Shown here: positions 24,444 through 33,096 of the stretch, one piece after another
How the letters are laid out: each line of letters opens with the position of its first letter
How positions within the stretch are numbered: the stretch's first letter is position 1
Source of the DNA: DASXRA01 sp036506155
Lineage (GTDB): Bacteria > Actinomycetota > Actinomycetes > Mycobacteriales > Jatrophihabitantaceae
Assembly (NCBI GenBank): GCA_036506155.1
Contig: DASXSF010000105.1
Span: 81,025 to 145,024 of the forward strand
DNA: 64,000 nucleotides
Direction: 5' to 3'
Program-made: the position numbers and the translations under genes
The notes under the pieces: generated by a model
The model's database searches: none
What the model was told of the DNA's origin: nothing
The model's input: only the letters and a program-made list of their open reading frames with translations

Positions 24444-25867
24444 GTGAATACCTGACCTGCAGCCCGGACGAGCTGCGGTCGCTGTTCCTTTTCGAAAAGC
24501 TCTCCGATGACCAGCTGAGCTGGCTGTGCCGCGAGGGCCACGTGATCACACTCGAGCCCGGTGTTGTCTATCACCAAGGCGATCCGGCCACCTGCTTCTA
24601 CGTGCTGATCGAGGGCGCCGTGGTGCTCTCGCAGCGGGTGGGCGCCGATGACGTCGAGGTGAACCGCACCGATCAGCCCGGGGTCTACGCGGGTGCGTGG
24701 CAGGCCTACATGGGCGAGCGCGCACCGAAGACGTACAACAACACGCTGCGGGCCATCGCGCCCTCGCGCTTCTTCGAACTCGACGCAGACACGTTCGGGC
24801 AGATGATGCACGACTGGTTCCCCATGGCCCTGCATCTGCTCGAAGGGCTGTTCTTCGGCATCCGCAACACCCAGGCCGTCGTCGGGCAGCGCGAGCGGCT
24901 GCTCGCGCTCGGATCGCTGTCGGCGGGGCTGACGCACGAGCTCAACAACCCAGCGGCGGCGGCGGTGCGCGCGACCGCGTCGCTACGCGAACGAGTTGCG
25001 GGCATGCGGCACAAGCTCGCCCTGATCGCGAAGGGCCCCTACGACCGCGCCACGCTGGAGACGCTGATCCACCTGCAGGAGGAGTCCGTCGAGCGCGTGG
25101 CGAAGGCGCCGACACTCACCCCCCTCGAGGCGTCAGACCGGGAGGACGAGCTGGGCGATTGGTTCGGCACACACGGCATCGCCGGTGGCTGGGAACTCGC
25201 CCCGACGTTCGTCCAAGCCGGGCTCGACGTCGCCTGGCTGGACCAGGTGGCCGGCGCAGTCGATAGCTCCACGCTGGAGGGCGCGATCCGCTGGCTGAAC
25301 TACACGGTCGAGACCGAGATGCTGATGAACGAGATCGAGGACGCCACTGAGCGGATCTCGACACTCGTAGGGGCGGCCAGGCAGTACTCGCAGATGGACC
25401 GTGCAGCGTACCGCGTGATCGATGTGCACGAGCTGCTCGACAGCACGCTGCTCATGTTGAGCCGCAAGATCGGCGACCGGATCACGGTGGTCAGGGAGTA
25501 CGACCGCTCGCTGCCGTCCGTCCCCGCGTACGCAGCGGAGCTCAATCAGGTCTGGACGAACCTCATCGACAACGCCGTCGCGGCCATGGAGGGCGAGGGA
25601 ACGCTGACGATCCGCACCGCGCGCGACAACGACTTCCTGCTCGTCGAGATCTGCGACACCGGCCCAGGCGTGCCGCTCGAAATCCGGGAGCGGATCTTCG
25701 AGCCGTTCTTCACCACCAAGCCGGTCGGGGAGGGCACCGGCCTGGGCCTGGACATATCCTGGCGCATCGTCGTCAACAAGCACCATGGAGACCTGCGCGT
25801 GGAGTCGGAGCCCGGCGACACCCGATTCCAGGTGCGCCTGCCGCTCACTCCCCCGAGCGAGGACTGA
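24440..25867 (+). CDS. Cyclic-nucleotide-binding-domain histidine kinase
   Basis: 475 residues, no membrane segment. The N-terminal cNMP/CRP-type beta-barrel (about 12-135) contains GVVYHQGDPATCFYVLIEG. Then comes a kinase core with the HisKA-like His166 in LSAGLTHELNNPAAA, a long helical insert (about 180-300), and HATPase_c with the N box NLIDNAVAAM, G1 ICDTGPGVP and G2 GEGTGLGLDIS. The coupling to the regulator/flavoprotein fusion just upstream suggests a soluble cascade in which a nucleotide or redox signal controls the flavoprotein by phosphorylation. Its 3' end overlaps the convergent endonuclease/phosphatase gene by 23 bases. Confidence 0.92.
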   Translation: MSEYLTCSPDELRSLFLFEKLSDDQLSWLCREGHVITLEPGVVYHQGDPATCFYVLIEGAVVLSQRVGADDVEVNRTDQPGVYAGAWQAYMGERAPKTYNNTLRAIAPSRFFELDADTFGQMMHDWFPMALHLLEGLFFGIRNTQAVVGQRERLLALGSLSAGLTHELNNPAAAAVRATASLRERVAGMRHKLALIAKGPYDRATLETLIHLQEESVERVAKAPTLTPLEASDREDELGDWFGTHGIAGGWELAPTFVQAGLDVAWLDQVAGAVDSSTLEGAIRWLNYTVETEMLMNEIEDATERISTLVGAARQYSQMDRAAYRVIDVHELLDSTLLMLSRKIGDRITVVREYDRSLPSVPAYAAELNQVWTNLIDNAVAAMEGEGTLTIRTARDNDFLLVEICDTGPGVPLEIRERIFEPFFTTKPVGEGTGLGLDISWRIVVNKHHGDLRVESEPGDTRFQVRLPLTPPSED

Positions 25868-26531
25868 GGTCGAGTTCGACGAGCACCGGGCGATGGTCGC
25901 TCGCGATCATGACGTCCGGCGTGTCGATCACCTCGGCGGAGCGGATCCGCAGCACCGGGTCGGCGAACACCCCGTCGATGCGTCGCTGCGGGTTGCGCGC
26001 GCTGTAGGTGAATCCGTCGCCGGCCGGGACCACGTCCACCCGCCGCTGCGCGAGCAGGCGCCACGTCGCCGACTCGGGCACGTCGTTCATGTCGCCGGCC
26101 ACGACGGTCGGCACTCCGTCCGGCGCGACCGCGTCCAGTGCGGCATGCAACTCGCCCACGTGCCGCACGCGCGGGGGCTCGACCAGATCCAGGTGCGTGC
26201 CGGCGAGCGCGAACCGCCTACCCCCCAGATTGAGGACGGCGAGGGCGGCGCCGCGCCGGTGCAGCCCCGAGTCGGCGGTGAACAGCACGTTACTGGCCGA
26301 CTCGACGGTGACGGCAGGCGACACGAGCAGCAGGTTGGACGCGCCGGCGCGGCCGCCCGTCACGATGATCAGCCCGCTGCGGCGCGCCAGACGTGCGCAC
26401 CTCGCGCGCCACAGCCAAAACCGCGGCGCCTCCTGGATCGCAGCCACGTCGGGCCGGCACGCGCGGATGACGCGAGCGACAGCAGCCGCGTCGTCTCGCA
26501 GCGAGCGGACGTTGTAGGTGAGCAGCCGCAT
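25845..26531 (-). CDS. Endonuclease/exonuclease/phosphatase (EEP) family protein
   Basis: 228 residues, soluble. EEP-fold motifs in order: LLTYNVRSLR (metal Asn), IQEAPRF (metal Glu), AGTHLDL, GDMNDVPES (catalytic Asp/Asn), RRIDGVFA and SDHRPV (catalytic Asp-His). The family hydrolyses phosphodiesters or phosphomonoesters in nucleic acids, phosphoinositides or other substrates; the target cannot be told from sequence. It starts five bases after the glucokinase stop and is the last gene of the SRPBCC-ArsA-glucokinase operon. Confidence 0.88.
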   Translation of the reverse strand: MRLLTYNVRSLRDDAAAVARVIRACRPDVAAIQEAPRFWLWRARCARLARRSGLIIVTGGRAGASNLLLVSPAVTVESASNVLFTADSGLHRRGAALAVLNLGGRRFALAGTHLDLVEPPRVRHVGELHAALDAVAPDGVPTVVAGDMNDVPESATWRLLAQRRVDVVPAGDGFTYSARNPQRRIDGVFADPVLRIRSAEVIDTPDVMIASDHRPVLVELDLSPRSGE

Positions 26532-26536
26532 GAGGC

Positions 26537-27484
26537 CTAGACGCGGCGGCGCGCGAGGTCAGCGGCGCCGACCAGGCCGGCGTCCGGGCCCAGGTGCGCC
26601 AGCGTGACGTCGGCGAACGGCCGGAAACCACGGCCGGTGAGCGAGCGCCGGAACGTCTCGCGTGCCGGCACGATCAGCAGGTCACCTGCTTCGGAGAGCC
26701 CCCCGCCGATCACGAACACCTCCGGGTCGATGATCGCCGCGAGATTGGCAAGACCGCGGCCCAGCCACTGACCCATCGCCGTGTAGATCTCCACCGCCGC
26801 CGGGTCGCCCTCCCGGGCGGCCTGCGTCACGAGCGGGCCGGTCAACGCGTCCCGGTCCCCCCCGGCCAACTCCAGCAGCCGGTGCGCCGCGACCGGTGAG
26901 ATGTCGGCGAGCTCGCGGGCGTCCCGGGCGAGCGCCGTACCCGATGCGTACATCTCCCAGCAGCCGCGGTTGCCGCACGCGCAGCGGCGCCCCTCCGGGA
27001 CGACAGTCATGTGCCCGTACTCGGTGCCCACGCCGTACGCGCCCCGGTAGAGCACTCCGCTCACGACCAGCCCGCCGCCGATTCCCGTGCCGAGCGTCAC
27101 GCAGACGACTACGCGCGCGCCCTGCGCCGCGCCGAAGCGGTACTCCGCCCAGGCCGCGGCGTTGGCGTCGTTCTCGACGGTGACCGGCTGCCCGATGCGG
27201 TCCGCCAGCGCGTCGCGCAGCGGCTCGTCGCGCCACGCGAGGTGCGGCGAGAAGAGCACCGTCGCCCGGTCGTTGCCGATCCACCCGGCCGCGCCGATAC
27301 CCACCGCGACCACGTCATGGCGCTTTACCAGGTCATCGACGACCTCGGCGATCACCTGTTCGGTCTCGTCCACGTCCTTGCTGGGCGTGGGACGGCGTTC
27401 GGTGTCGATCACGTGCCCCTGGTCGTCCACCACGCCGGCAGCGACCTTCGTCCCGCCGATGTCGACTCCGATCGCGAGCGGCAT
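26537..27484 (-). CDS. glkA: ROK-family glucokinase
   Basis: 315 residues from the ATG at 27484. The phosphate loop IGVDIGGTKVAAG, the catalytic region NDANAAAWAE, TLGTGIGGGLV, EYGHMTV and the zinc motif CACGNRGCWEMYAS are all present, which is typical of ROK sugar kinases with an inorganic-polyphosphate or ATP donor. It phosphorylates glucose for glycolysis; in Streptomyces the homologous gene also takes part in carbon repression. The start overlaps the stop of the small CxxC protein (ATGA). The open frame continues to 27709 but that extension is out of family. Confidence 0.94.
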   Translation of the reverse strand: MPLAIGVDIGGTKVAAGVVDDQGHVIDTERRPTPSKDVDETEQVIAEVVDDLVKRHDVVAVGIGAAGWIGNDRATVLFSPHLAWRDEPLRDALADRIGQPVTVENDANAAAWAEYRFGAAQGARVVVCVTLGTGIGGGLVVSGVLYRGAYGVGTEYGHMTVVPEGRRCACGNRGCWEMYASGTALARDARELADISPVAAHRLLELAGGDRDALTGPLVTQAAREGDPAAVEIYTAMGQWLGRGLANLAAIIDPEVFVIGGGLSEAGDLLIVPARETFRRSLTGRGFRPFADVTLAHLGPDAGLVGAADLARRRV

Positions 27485-27774
27485 CAGGGCTCGCCACCGA
27501 GGTCGATGTGCTGGACGCGCTGCGGCTGGGCGGGCCGGCCCTCGGCCTGGTCGAACATCGCACGCAGCGCGGCGACGACCAAGGCGACTCTCTCGTTGAC
27601 GTCGGGGCGCTCGCCGCGCAGCACCGCGACGAATTGGCATATCGGGCACCAGGTGCACTCCGGCGCGCCGGTGGCAAGGTGCTCGGAGATCGGCTCGCGG
27701 CGCAGCCACTCCTGTACGGCGTCGAGGAGTTTGACCGCCTCGTCTCCGATCGCGCCGTGGCGTCCCTCGGTCAT
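27484..27774 (-). CDS. Small CxxC protein of the glucokinase/ArsA operon
   Basis: 96 residues from the ATG at 27774. A helical N-terminus (EAVKLLDAVQEWLRR) precedes ECTWCPIC, a CxxCxxC cluster that could hold zinc or act as a redox site, then a second helix with VALVVAALRAMFDQ. Small proteins of this kind sit between ArsA-type ATPase and glucokinase genes in other actinobacteria (memory-based), but no function is known to me. It is coupled to glucokinase by a four-base overlap and lies 16 bases after the ArsA stop. Confidence 0.78.
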   Translation of the reverse strand: MTEGRHGAIGDEAVKLLDAVQEWLRREPISEHLATGAPECTWCPICQFVAVLRGERPDVNERVALVVAALRAMFDQAEGRPAQPQRVQHIDLGGEP

Positions 27775-27790
27775 CGGTTCCCGCCGGCGC

Positions 27791-28984
27791 TCATCGCGGC
27801 CACTGCGCCGGATCGGGGCGGAAGCGCACCCGCAGCTGCCGGTCGGCGAACTCGCCACCCACCACCTGGCAGCGGCGCAACACGCTCGGCAGGGTGAGCA
27901 CACGGCGGTGTCCGGCGACGGTCAGCACGAGATCGTCGCCGGCCCGCGCGGCATCGACGGCAGCGCGCTCGACCAGTGGCAGCCACATCCGCAGCACGAA
28001 CTCCTCGCCTTCGGTGTCGACGGTCATCAGCTCCGGCGTGGCACCCAAAGCAGCCGGGTCGGTACCGGGCGCAGCGCCGTACAGCGCGTCGCCTATCGCG
28101 CGCAGCTGGGCGACGCCTACCGGCTCTGTCGGAAGGTAGGGCAGCTCGCGCACCGGCAGTCCCGCGAACGACTCGCGCAGTTCGGCGAGCTGCGCCTGCT
28201 GGGCACGCGCCCACGCCTGCCGGAATGCGTCCCGCCCTGGCGGGAACACCCGGTTGGCGATCACCAGGTCGACGCAGTATCCGTACAGCGCCAGCGCGGT
28301 GAACGTCCGGCGTGCCTCCGCGGCCACGACGGACTCCGGCGTGAGCACGAGCCGCACGCTGGTCACCGCCGGATCCGCGAGCAGATCGCGCACGGACGCC
28401 AGCTCGTCGGAAAGCCGCAGCAACGCCTCGAACAGGCTGTCCGGCGGGATGACCTCGCCACGCCCGATCATCGCCGCGATCGGGCGCATGCCGCGCGCCA
28501 GGCGCCGATGCGCCGGGAACACCTTCTGCAGGTACCAGCCCAGCGCCTCGGGAAGCGCGAGCAGCCGCAGCGTCTCCGCCGTGGGCGCGCAGTCGACGAC
28601 GAGCACGTCCCAGTTGCCGTCAACCGCGAATTCGCGCACCGCCAGCAGCGCCAGGACCTCCTCGACGCCGGGCAGCACGGTCAGCTCCTCGGCGGTGATC
28701 GGGTCGACGCCGCCACGGGCGAGCATGTCGAGCAGGAATTGCTGCACGTCGTGCCAGGCCGCCTCGAAACGCCGCTGCGTGTCGATGTGCGCGGCCCAGA
28801 GCCCCCGGACGACCTCGGCAGGTTCGTTACCCAGCGCGGTGTCCAGTGCGTCGCCCAGCGAGTGTGCCGAGTCCGTCGAGAGCAGCAGTGTCTTGACCCC
28901 TCGGTCGGCGAGCCGCAATGCCGTCGCCGACGCGGTGGTCGTCTTGCCGACACCGCCCTTCCCGGTGAACAGGACTATGCGCAT
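27791..28984 (-). CDS. ArsA/Get3-family ATPase
   Basis: 397 residues. A deviant Walker A motif FTGKGGVGKTT (residues 6-16) opens a SIMIBI-class ATPase, followed by STDSAHSLGDAL and VVDCAPTAETLRLL for switch regions. A C-terminal beta domain (about 310-397) resembles the small Hsp20-like tail of actinobacterial ArsA homologues. There is no arsenite-metallochaperone or ArsB partner nearby and the arsenite-binding cysteines are not evident, so arsenic export is unlikely. M. tuberculosis Rv2184c is the positional equivalent. A client-protein or envelope role is possible. Confidence 0.9.
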   Translation of the reverse strand: MRIVLFTGKGGVGKTTTASATALRLADRGVKTLLLSTDSAHSLGDALDTALGNEPAEVVRGLWAAHIDTQRRFEAAWHDVQQFLLDMLARGGVDPITAEELTVLPGVEEVLALLAVREFAVDGNWDVLVVDCAPTAETLRLLALPEALGWYLQKVFPAHRRLARGMRPIAAMIGRGEVIPPDSLFEALLRLSDELASVRDLLADPAVTSVRLVLTPESVVAAEARRTFTALALYGYCVDLVIANRVFPPGRDAFRQAWARAQQAQLAELRESFAGLPVRELPYLPTEPVGVAQLRAIGDALYGAAPGTDPAALGATPELMTVDTEGEEFVLRMWLPLVERAAVDAARAGDDLVLTVAGHRRVLTLPSVLRRCQVVGGEFADRQLRVRFRPDPAQWPR

Positions 28985-28999
28985 GCCGCGTTCACGTCC

Positions 29000-29443
29000 T
29001 CAGCCCTGCCCGGCCTCGACGCGCTTCTTGAGCTCCTTCAAGGCGGTATCCATGATCACCCGCTCGGCCTTGCGTCTCAGCATGCCGAGCATGGGGATCG
29101 CCAGATCGATCGTCAGCGAATAGGTGACCTCCGTCCTGCCACCGCCCACGTCGCGCAACGCATACGTCCCGTGCTGCATCTTCTGCATCTGGCCTTTCAC
29201 GAGGTTCCACTCGACGCGCTCGTCGCCGGTCCAGATGTACTCGAGCTCGTACTGGTCCTTGACCACACCGGCGTCCAAGGTGAAGTGCACGCGTTTGGCC
29301 CGCCCTCCGGGTCCTTGTTCGAGGACCTCGGCCGATCGGAGCGAACCCGTCCACTCGGGGTAGGCCGGGAAATCCGCGATTACCGCCATGATCGCCGCCG
29401 GCGGTGCGTCGATCGTGATCGACTGCGTCGACTGATCGGCCAT
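29000..29443 (-). CDS. SRPBCC-fold protein (START/polyketide-cyclase-like)
   Basis: 147 residues. ITIDAPPAAIMAVIADFPAYPEW is the characteristic opening of the SRPBCC/Coq10 fold, and the C-terminus ends in the long helix VIMDTALKELKKRV that lines the hydrophobic cavity. The family binds lipids, quinones or polyketides. The position next to ArsA is the same as in M. tuberculosis (Rv2185c). It starts the ArsA-glucokinase operon. Ligand unknown. Confidence 0.9.
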   Translation of the reverse strand: MADQSTQSITIDAPPAAIMAVIADFPAYPEWTGSLRSAEVLEQGPGGRAKRVHFTLDAGVVKDQYELEYIWTGDERVEWNLVKGQMQKMQHGTYALRDVGGGRTEVTYSLTIDLAIPMLGMLRRKAERVIMDTALKELKKRVEAGQG

Positions 29444-29480
29444 GATTAGACCGCCGCAGGTGCTGCGGCCACCGGATTCG

Positions 29481-29499
29481 TCGCGCGAGCGCTCACCAT
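29481..29499 (-). repeat. Dispersed GC-rich element, short copy
   Basis: On the minus strand this reads TGAGCGCTCGCGCGA, a partial copy of the dispersed core. It lies in the 66-bp gap between two SRPBCC genes. Confidence 0.5.
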
Positions 29500-29509
29500 G
29501 CGCGTGAGG

Positions 29510-29893
29510 TTACCGCCGCGGCGTTACGTCAGGCTGGTCAGCGCGCTCGAATTCGTCCTTGAGCGCCCAGAACACCCGCTTGGCTCGCCGTCGGTACGCG
29601 AGCACCGCGCGCTGCGCCCGCCGCGGCGACAGGCGCCGGCCCGGAAGGGCGTCCAGCCGCAGGAAGTAGTGCACGCGCACCCCGTCCAGGTCCGGCTCGA
29701 GCCACACCTCCATCGACCCGGTCGCGCGGCCGGTGACGAACCAGCGCACGCCCTCGGCTCCGCGGAACTCGTCTACCGTCAACTCGAGCGTCGGCCACCA
29801 GTGAGGCCAGCAATCCGGGTCGGCAACCCGCGCTGCGACCCGGTGCGGGGGCGCGGCGATCCACGTCTCGTCCGCAACGTCGATCTGGGCCAC
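29510..29893 (-). CDS. Second SRPBCC-fold protein
   Basis: 127 residues. ETWIAAPPHRVAARVADPDCW and the paired PHWWPTLELTV match the start of SRPBCC domains; the C-terminal helix is shortened and basic (RRRAKRVFWALKDEFERA). Probably a ligand-binding protein like its neighbour, but more divergent from it than a recent duplicate would be. Positional counterpart in mycobacteria is Rv2186c. It is divergently transcribed from the fadD15-like gene 53 bases away. Confidence 0.83.
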   Translation of the reverse strand: MAQIDVADETWIAAPPHRVAARVADPDCWPHWWPTLELTVDEFRGAEGVRWFVTGRATGSMEVWLEPDLDGVRVHYFLRLDALPGRRLSPRRAQRAVLAYRRRAKRVFWALKDEFERADQPDVTPRR

Positions 29894-29946
29894 GACCTAC
29901 TACGCTTTCACGTTAGGTCTGTGACGCCGTGGAGAGGATGCAAGCG

Positions 29947-31737
29947 GTGCGCGAACTGTCCGTTCCCAGCAAGGCCCCGAATCCACGCCAGCACAATACG
30001 GCTGACTACGTCTTCGAGAACGCCGCCGCGTTCCCCGAACGCGTCGCGTTGCGCAGGCGCATCGACGGAGACTGGCGAGACGTCACGTCCGCGGCGTTCG
30101 CCGCCGAGGTGCTCGATCTGGCGAAGGGCCTGATCGCCGTCGGCGTCGAGACGGGTGAGCGCATAGCACTGATGAGCAAGACCCGCTATGAGTGGACACT
30201 GATCGATTTCGCGGTGCTCAGCATCGGCGCCGTCGTCGTCCCCGTTTACGAGACGTCCAGCGCCGAGCAGGTCGAGTGGATCCTCTCCGACTCCGGTGCG
30301 AAGGCGATCTTCGTCGAGACTGAGGCGCACGAGGCAACCGTCGAGTCGGTGCGCGAATCAGCGGTCGCCGGCCTTTCGGTCTGGCGCATCGAGGGCGATG
30401 CCCTCTCCGATCTCGTCGCGCGTGGTGCGGACCTCACCGACGATCAGGCGCACAAGCGCCGCGAAGCCGTCACACCGTCCGATCTGGCCTCGATCCTCTA
30501 CACCTCGGGCACCACAGGGCGTCCGAAGGGTTGCCAGCTGCTGCACCTGAACTTCATCACCGAGGTCAGTGAGGTCACCGTTGAGCTTCGCCACCTGTTC
30601 AACGAGGACACGTCGACCCTGTTGTTCCTTCCGATTGCGCACGTCTTCGGCCGCGTGATCGAGATCGGCGCGCTGGCCAGCGGCTGCACCCTGGGCCACA
30701 CCGCCGACGTCAAGAACCTGCTCCCCGATCTCGCCGCGTTCCAGCCGACGTTCGTTCTGAGCGTCCCGCGCGTCTTCGAGAAGGTCTACAACACCGCGAA
30801 GCAGCGTGCGCACGCCGACGGCAAGGGCAAGATCTTCGACATCGCAGAGCGGATCGCGATCCGCTACTCGCAGGCGCTGGACAGCGGCCACGTGCCGCTT
30901 CCGCTCAAGCTCCAGCATGCCGTCTTCGACAGGTTGGTGTACGGCAAGCTGCGGGCCGCGCTTGGCGGCCGCTGTATCGCGGCCATCTCCGGAGGCGCGC
31001 CGCTCGGTGCTCGGCTGGGCCACTTCTTCCGCGGTGTCGGCCTGACCATCTACGAGGGATATGGGCTCACCGAGACGACCGCCGGCATCTGTGTGAACCG
31101 CCCGGACGCGCTGCGCATCGGCACCGTGGGGCGGCCCGTGGGCGGGACCGCGGCACGGGTTGCCGACGACGGCGAGCTGCTGTTCAAGTCGAATCTCGTC
31201 TTCGCCGGTTACTGGCACAACGACTCCGCGACGGCCGACGCGATCGACCCGGACGGCTGGTTCCACACCGGCGACATCGGCGCAATCGACGAAGACGGCT
31301 TTGTCAGGATCACCGGCCGTAAGAAGGAGCTGATCGTCACCGCCGGAGGCAAGAACGTCGCCCCAGCCGTCCTGGAAGATCGGGTACGCGCCCACTGGCT
31401 GGTGAGCCAGTGCCTCGTCGTGGGCGATCGCCAGCCGTTCATCGCGGCGCTGGTCACTATCGACCCCGAGGCGTTCCCGAGCTGGCTGGAGAAAGTCGGA
31501 CGCCCCGCGACGACGAACCTCGCCGACGTGGTCGACGATCCAGAACTGCGCGCCGAGGTGCAGTCCGCGATCGACGACGCGAACAAGGCGGTCAGCAAGG
31601 CGGAGGCGATCCGCAAGTTCACGATCTTGCCGATCGACTGGACGGAGGCGACCGGGCAGCTCACCCCATCCATGAAGCTGAAGCGCGCCGTCGTGCAGAA
31701 GGAGTGCGCCGCCGAGATTGCCGCCCTGTACGGCTAA
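29947..31737 (+). CDS. fadD15: Long-chain acyl-CoA synthetase (FadD15-like)
   Basis: 596 residues from the GTG at 29947 (GGAGAGG nine bases upstream); the family begins VRELSVP, which rejects the earlier GTG at 29929. The ANL-superfamily motifs are complete: P-loop ILYTSGTTGRPKGC (about 185), GYGLTETTAG, the hinge and substrate motif GWFHTGDIG and the catalytic Lys region TPSMKLKRAVV. It activates fatty acids to acyl-CoA through an acyl-AMP. The sequence is strongly like M. tuberculosis FadD15, also next to pimB. It ends at a clear hairpin shared with the convergent pimB gene. Confidence 0.94.
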   Translation: MRELSVPSKAPNPRQHNTADYVFENAAAFPERVALRRRIDGDWRDVTSAAFAAEVLDLAKGLIAVGVETGERIALMSKTRYEWTLIDFAVLSIGAVVVPVYETSSAEQVEWILSDSGAKAIFVETEAHEATVESVRESAVAGLSVWRIEGDALSDLVARGADLTDDQAHKRREAVTPSDLASILYTSGTTGRPKGCQLLHLNFITEVSEVTVELRHLFNEDTSTLLFLPIAHVFGRVIEIGALASGCTLGHTADVKNLLPDLAAFQPTFVLSVPRVFEKVYNTAKQRAHADGKGKIFDIAERIAIRYSQALDSGHVPLPLKLQHAVFDRLVYGKLRAALGGRCIAAISGGAPLGARLGHFFRGVGLTIYEGYGLTETTAGICVNRPDALRIGTVGRPVGGTAARVADDGELLFKSNLVFAGYWHNDSATADAIDPDGWFHTGDIGAIDEDGFVRITGRKKELIVTAGGKNVAPAVLEDRVRAHWLVSQCLVVGDRQPFIAALVTIDPEAFPSWLEKVGRPATTNLADVVDDPELRAEVQSAIDDANKAVSKAEAIRKFTILPIDWTEATGQLTPSMKLKRAVVQKECAAEIAALYG

Positions 31738-31740
31738 CCC

Positions 31741-31787
31741 GATTGCGCAAGGACTCCTGGCCTGAGGCAAGGAATCCTTGCGCAATC
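31741..31787. terminator. Bidirectional hairpin terminator between fadD15 and pimB
   Basis: GATTGCGCAAGGA (31741-31753) pairs perfectly over 13 bp with TCCTTGCGCAATC (31775-31787); the 21-base loop contains a small GCC/GGC stem. It lies four bases after the fadD15 stop and eight before the pimB stop. It has no long T tract on either strand. Confidence 0.8.
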
Positions 31788-31794
31788 GTGGGGT

Positions 31795-32964
31795 CTAGCC
31801 GTCGAGCATGGCGCGCAGCTCGACGCCTACCGTGTCCCATCGCCATTCGGCCTGCACCCACTGGCGACCGGCCTCGCCGAACTTCGCCCGCAGTTGCGCA
31901 TCGTCCAGCAGCTCGGCGGTGCGATCGGCGATCGCCGTAACGTCTCGGCCGTCCACGAGGTAGCCGGTCTCACCGTCGCGCACCGCCTCGGGCGCTCCAC
32001 CCGAATTGCCCACCACGACGGGCATCCCTAATGCCGATGCCTCCAGGTAGACGATGCCGAGGCCCTCGACGTCCATCCCCCCACGGCGGGTACGGCACGG
32101 CATGGCGAACACGTCACCCGCGGCGTAGTGCGCTGCCAATTCGCTTGCCGGGACGCCACCCGCGAACACCACGTGCTCGGCCACCCCGAGGCGGCGGGCC
32201 AGCCGGGCCAGCTCGTCACGGAAGCGGCCCCGCCCGACGAGCAGCAGAGCCGCCCCCGGCACCGCACTGCGGATCGCCGGCAGCGCACGGATCAGCCCAT
32301 CCTGTCCCTTGCGCGGCACCAGCCGGGACACGCACACCACCACAGGCCGGCCGGTCAGCCCGTGCCGAGCACGCACCGCCGAGCCGTCCACACCGGGATG
32401 GAACGTCTCGACGTCCACTCCAGGGGTAAGCCGGCGCAACGTTGCGCGCGGGCCGAGCGCGGACGCCAGACGCCTCGAAAAGTACTCGCTCAAGTACGTC
32501 ACCACGTCGCACGTGTCCCCGATGCGGCGCAGTACCTGCCGAGCCCCGGGCACCATCGCCCAGCCGGCCTCGTGCCCGTGCGTGGTCGCGACGATGCGCT
32601 CCACGCCGGTTCCGCGCAGCGCCGCACCGAGCACGGCGAGCGGAGCGGCGGCGCCGAACCACACCGCGCTGCAGCGGTGCTCGCGGGCAACGGCGGTGAT
32701 GCGCCCGCGGGCAGCCGGCGTCGGTAGCAGCACGCCGCTGCCATGCCGGATCACCGGGAAAGGCTGCGCCGCGTCGAACGCGCCCGCCCCGTCATGGTCG
32801 GACGCATACACGACGATCGAGCCCGGTGGCTGCCGGATCGCCACCTCGTGCACGAACGACTGGATGCCGCCCTGTCGGGGCGGAAAGTCGTTGGTAACGA
32901 TCAGCGTTCGCCTGACGCGAGGCCCCGGTCCGTGGCGCGGGTCATGACTCGCCGCCGGGCTCAT
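31795..32964 (-). CDS. pimB: GT4 mannosyltransferase, PimB-like
   Basis: 389 residues from the ATG at 32964. GT-B fold: the N-domain starts with RTLIVTNDFPPRQGGIQSF, followed by VWFGAAAPLAVLG and THGHEAGW. The C-domain has VCVSRLVPRKGQD and the nucleotide-sugar region CRTRRGGMDVEGLGIV with the EX7E pattern down to LEASALGMPVV. It closely resembles M. tuberculosis Rv2188c, which adds the second mannose to phosphatidylinositol monomannoside from GDP-mannose. The function therefore implies an inositol-mannolipid envelope. No strong ribosome site is visible at the chosen start. Confidence 0.92.
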   Translation of the reverse strand: MSPAASHDPRHGPGPRVRRTLIVTNDFPPRQGGIQSFVHEVAIRQPPGSIVVYASDHDGAGAFDAAQPFPVIRHGSGVLLPTPAARGRITAVAREHRCSAVWFGAAAPLAVLGAALRGTGVERIVATTHGHEAGWAMVPGARQVLRRIGDTCDVVTYLSEYFSRRLASALGPRATLRRLTPGVDVETFHPGVDGSAVRARHGLTGRPVVVCVSRLVPRKGQDGLIRALPAIRSAVPGAALLLVGRGRFRDELARLARRLGVAEHVVFAGGVPASELAAHYAAGDVFAMPCRTRRGGMDVEGLGIVYLEASALGMPVVVGNSGGAPEAVRDGETGYLVDGRDVTAIADRTAELLDDAQLRAKFGEAGRQWVQAEWRWDTVGVELRAMLDG

Positions 32965-33030
32965 GTGCACGACGGTACGCAGCGCGGGGCGTGCGTGCTC
33001 ACCGCCGCGGGGAGCACACCACCCCATTGA

Positions 33031-33096
33031 CGTGACAGCGGGGCGGGCCCGTCTTCGGTACCCGCCCCGCCGGCCTCGTTCCCGGTGGCTGTCACG
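33031..33096 (-). terminator. Nested inverted repeats after the NlpC/P60 gene
   Basis: An outer perfect 9-bp pair CGTGACAGC/GCTGTCACG (33031-33039 and 33088-33096) encloses a perfect 10-bp pair GCGGGGCGGG/CCCGCCCCGC (33038-33047 and 33061-33070). It overlaps the stop of the NlpC/P60 gene and precedes pimB on the same strand. Probably a GC-rich terminator or mRNA-stabilising structure; no T tract. Confidence 0.7.

Noticed and set aside
27485..27709. Longer glucokinase reading frame
   Set aside because: The extra 75 residues overlap the small CxxC gene in another frame; the ROK motif starts right after the ATG at 27484.
27791..28984. Arsenite-export ATPase
   Set aside because: No arsB, arsD or arsR neighbour and no evident arsenite-binding Cys set; the synteny fits the conserved actinobacterial ArsA-like gene instead.
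27011..29449. An 812-codon plus-strand open frame across the ArsA and SRPBCC genes
   Set aside because: Antisense shadow of well-supported genes (P-loop, SRPBCC and ROK motifs are on the other strand).
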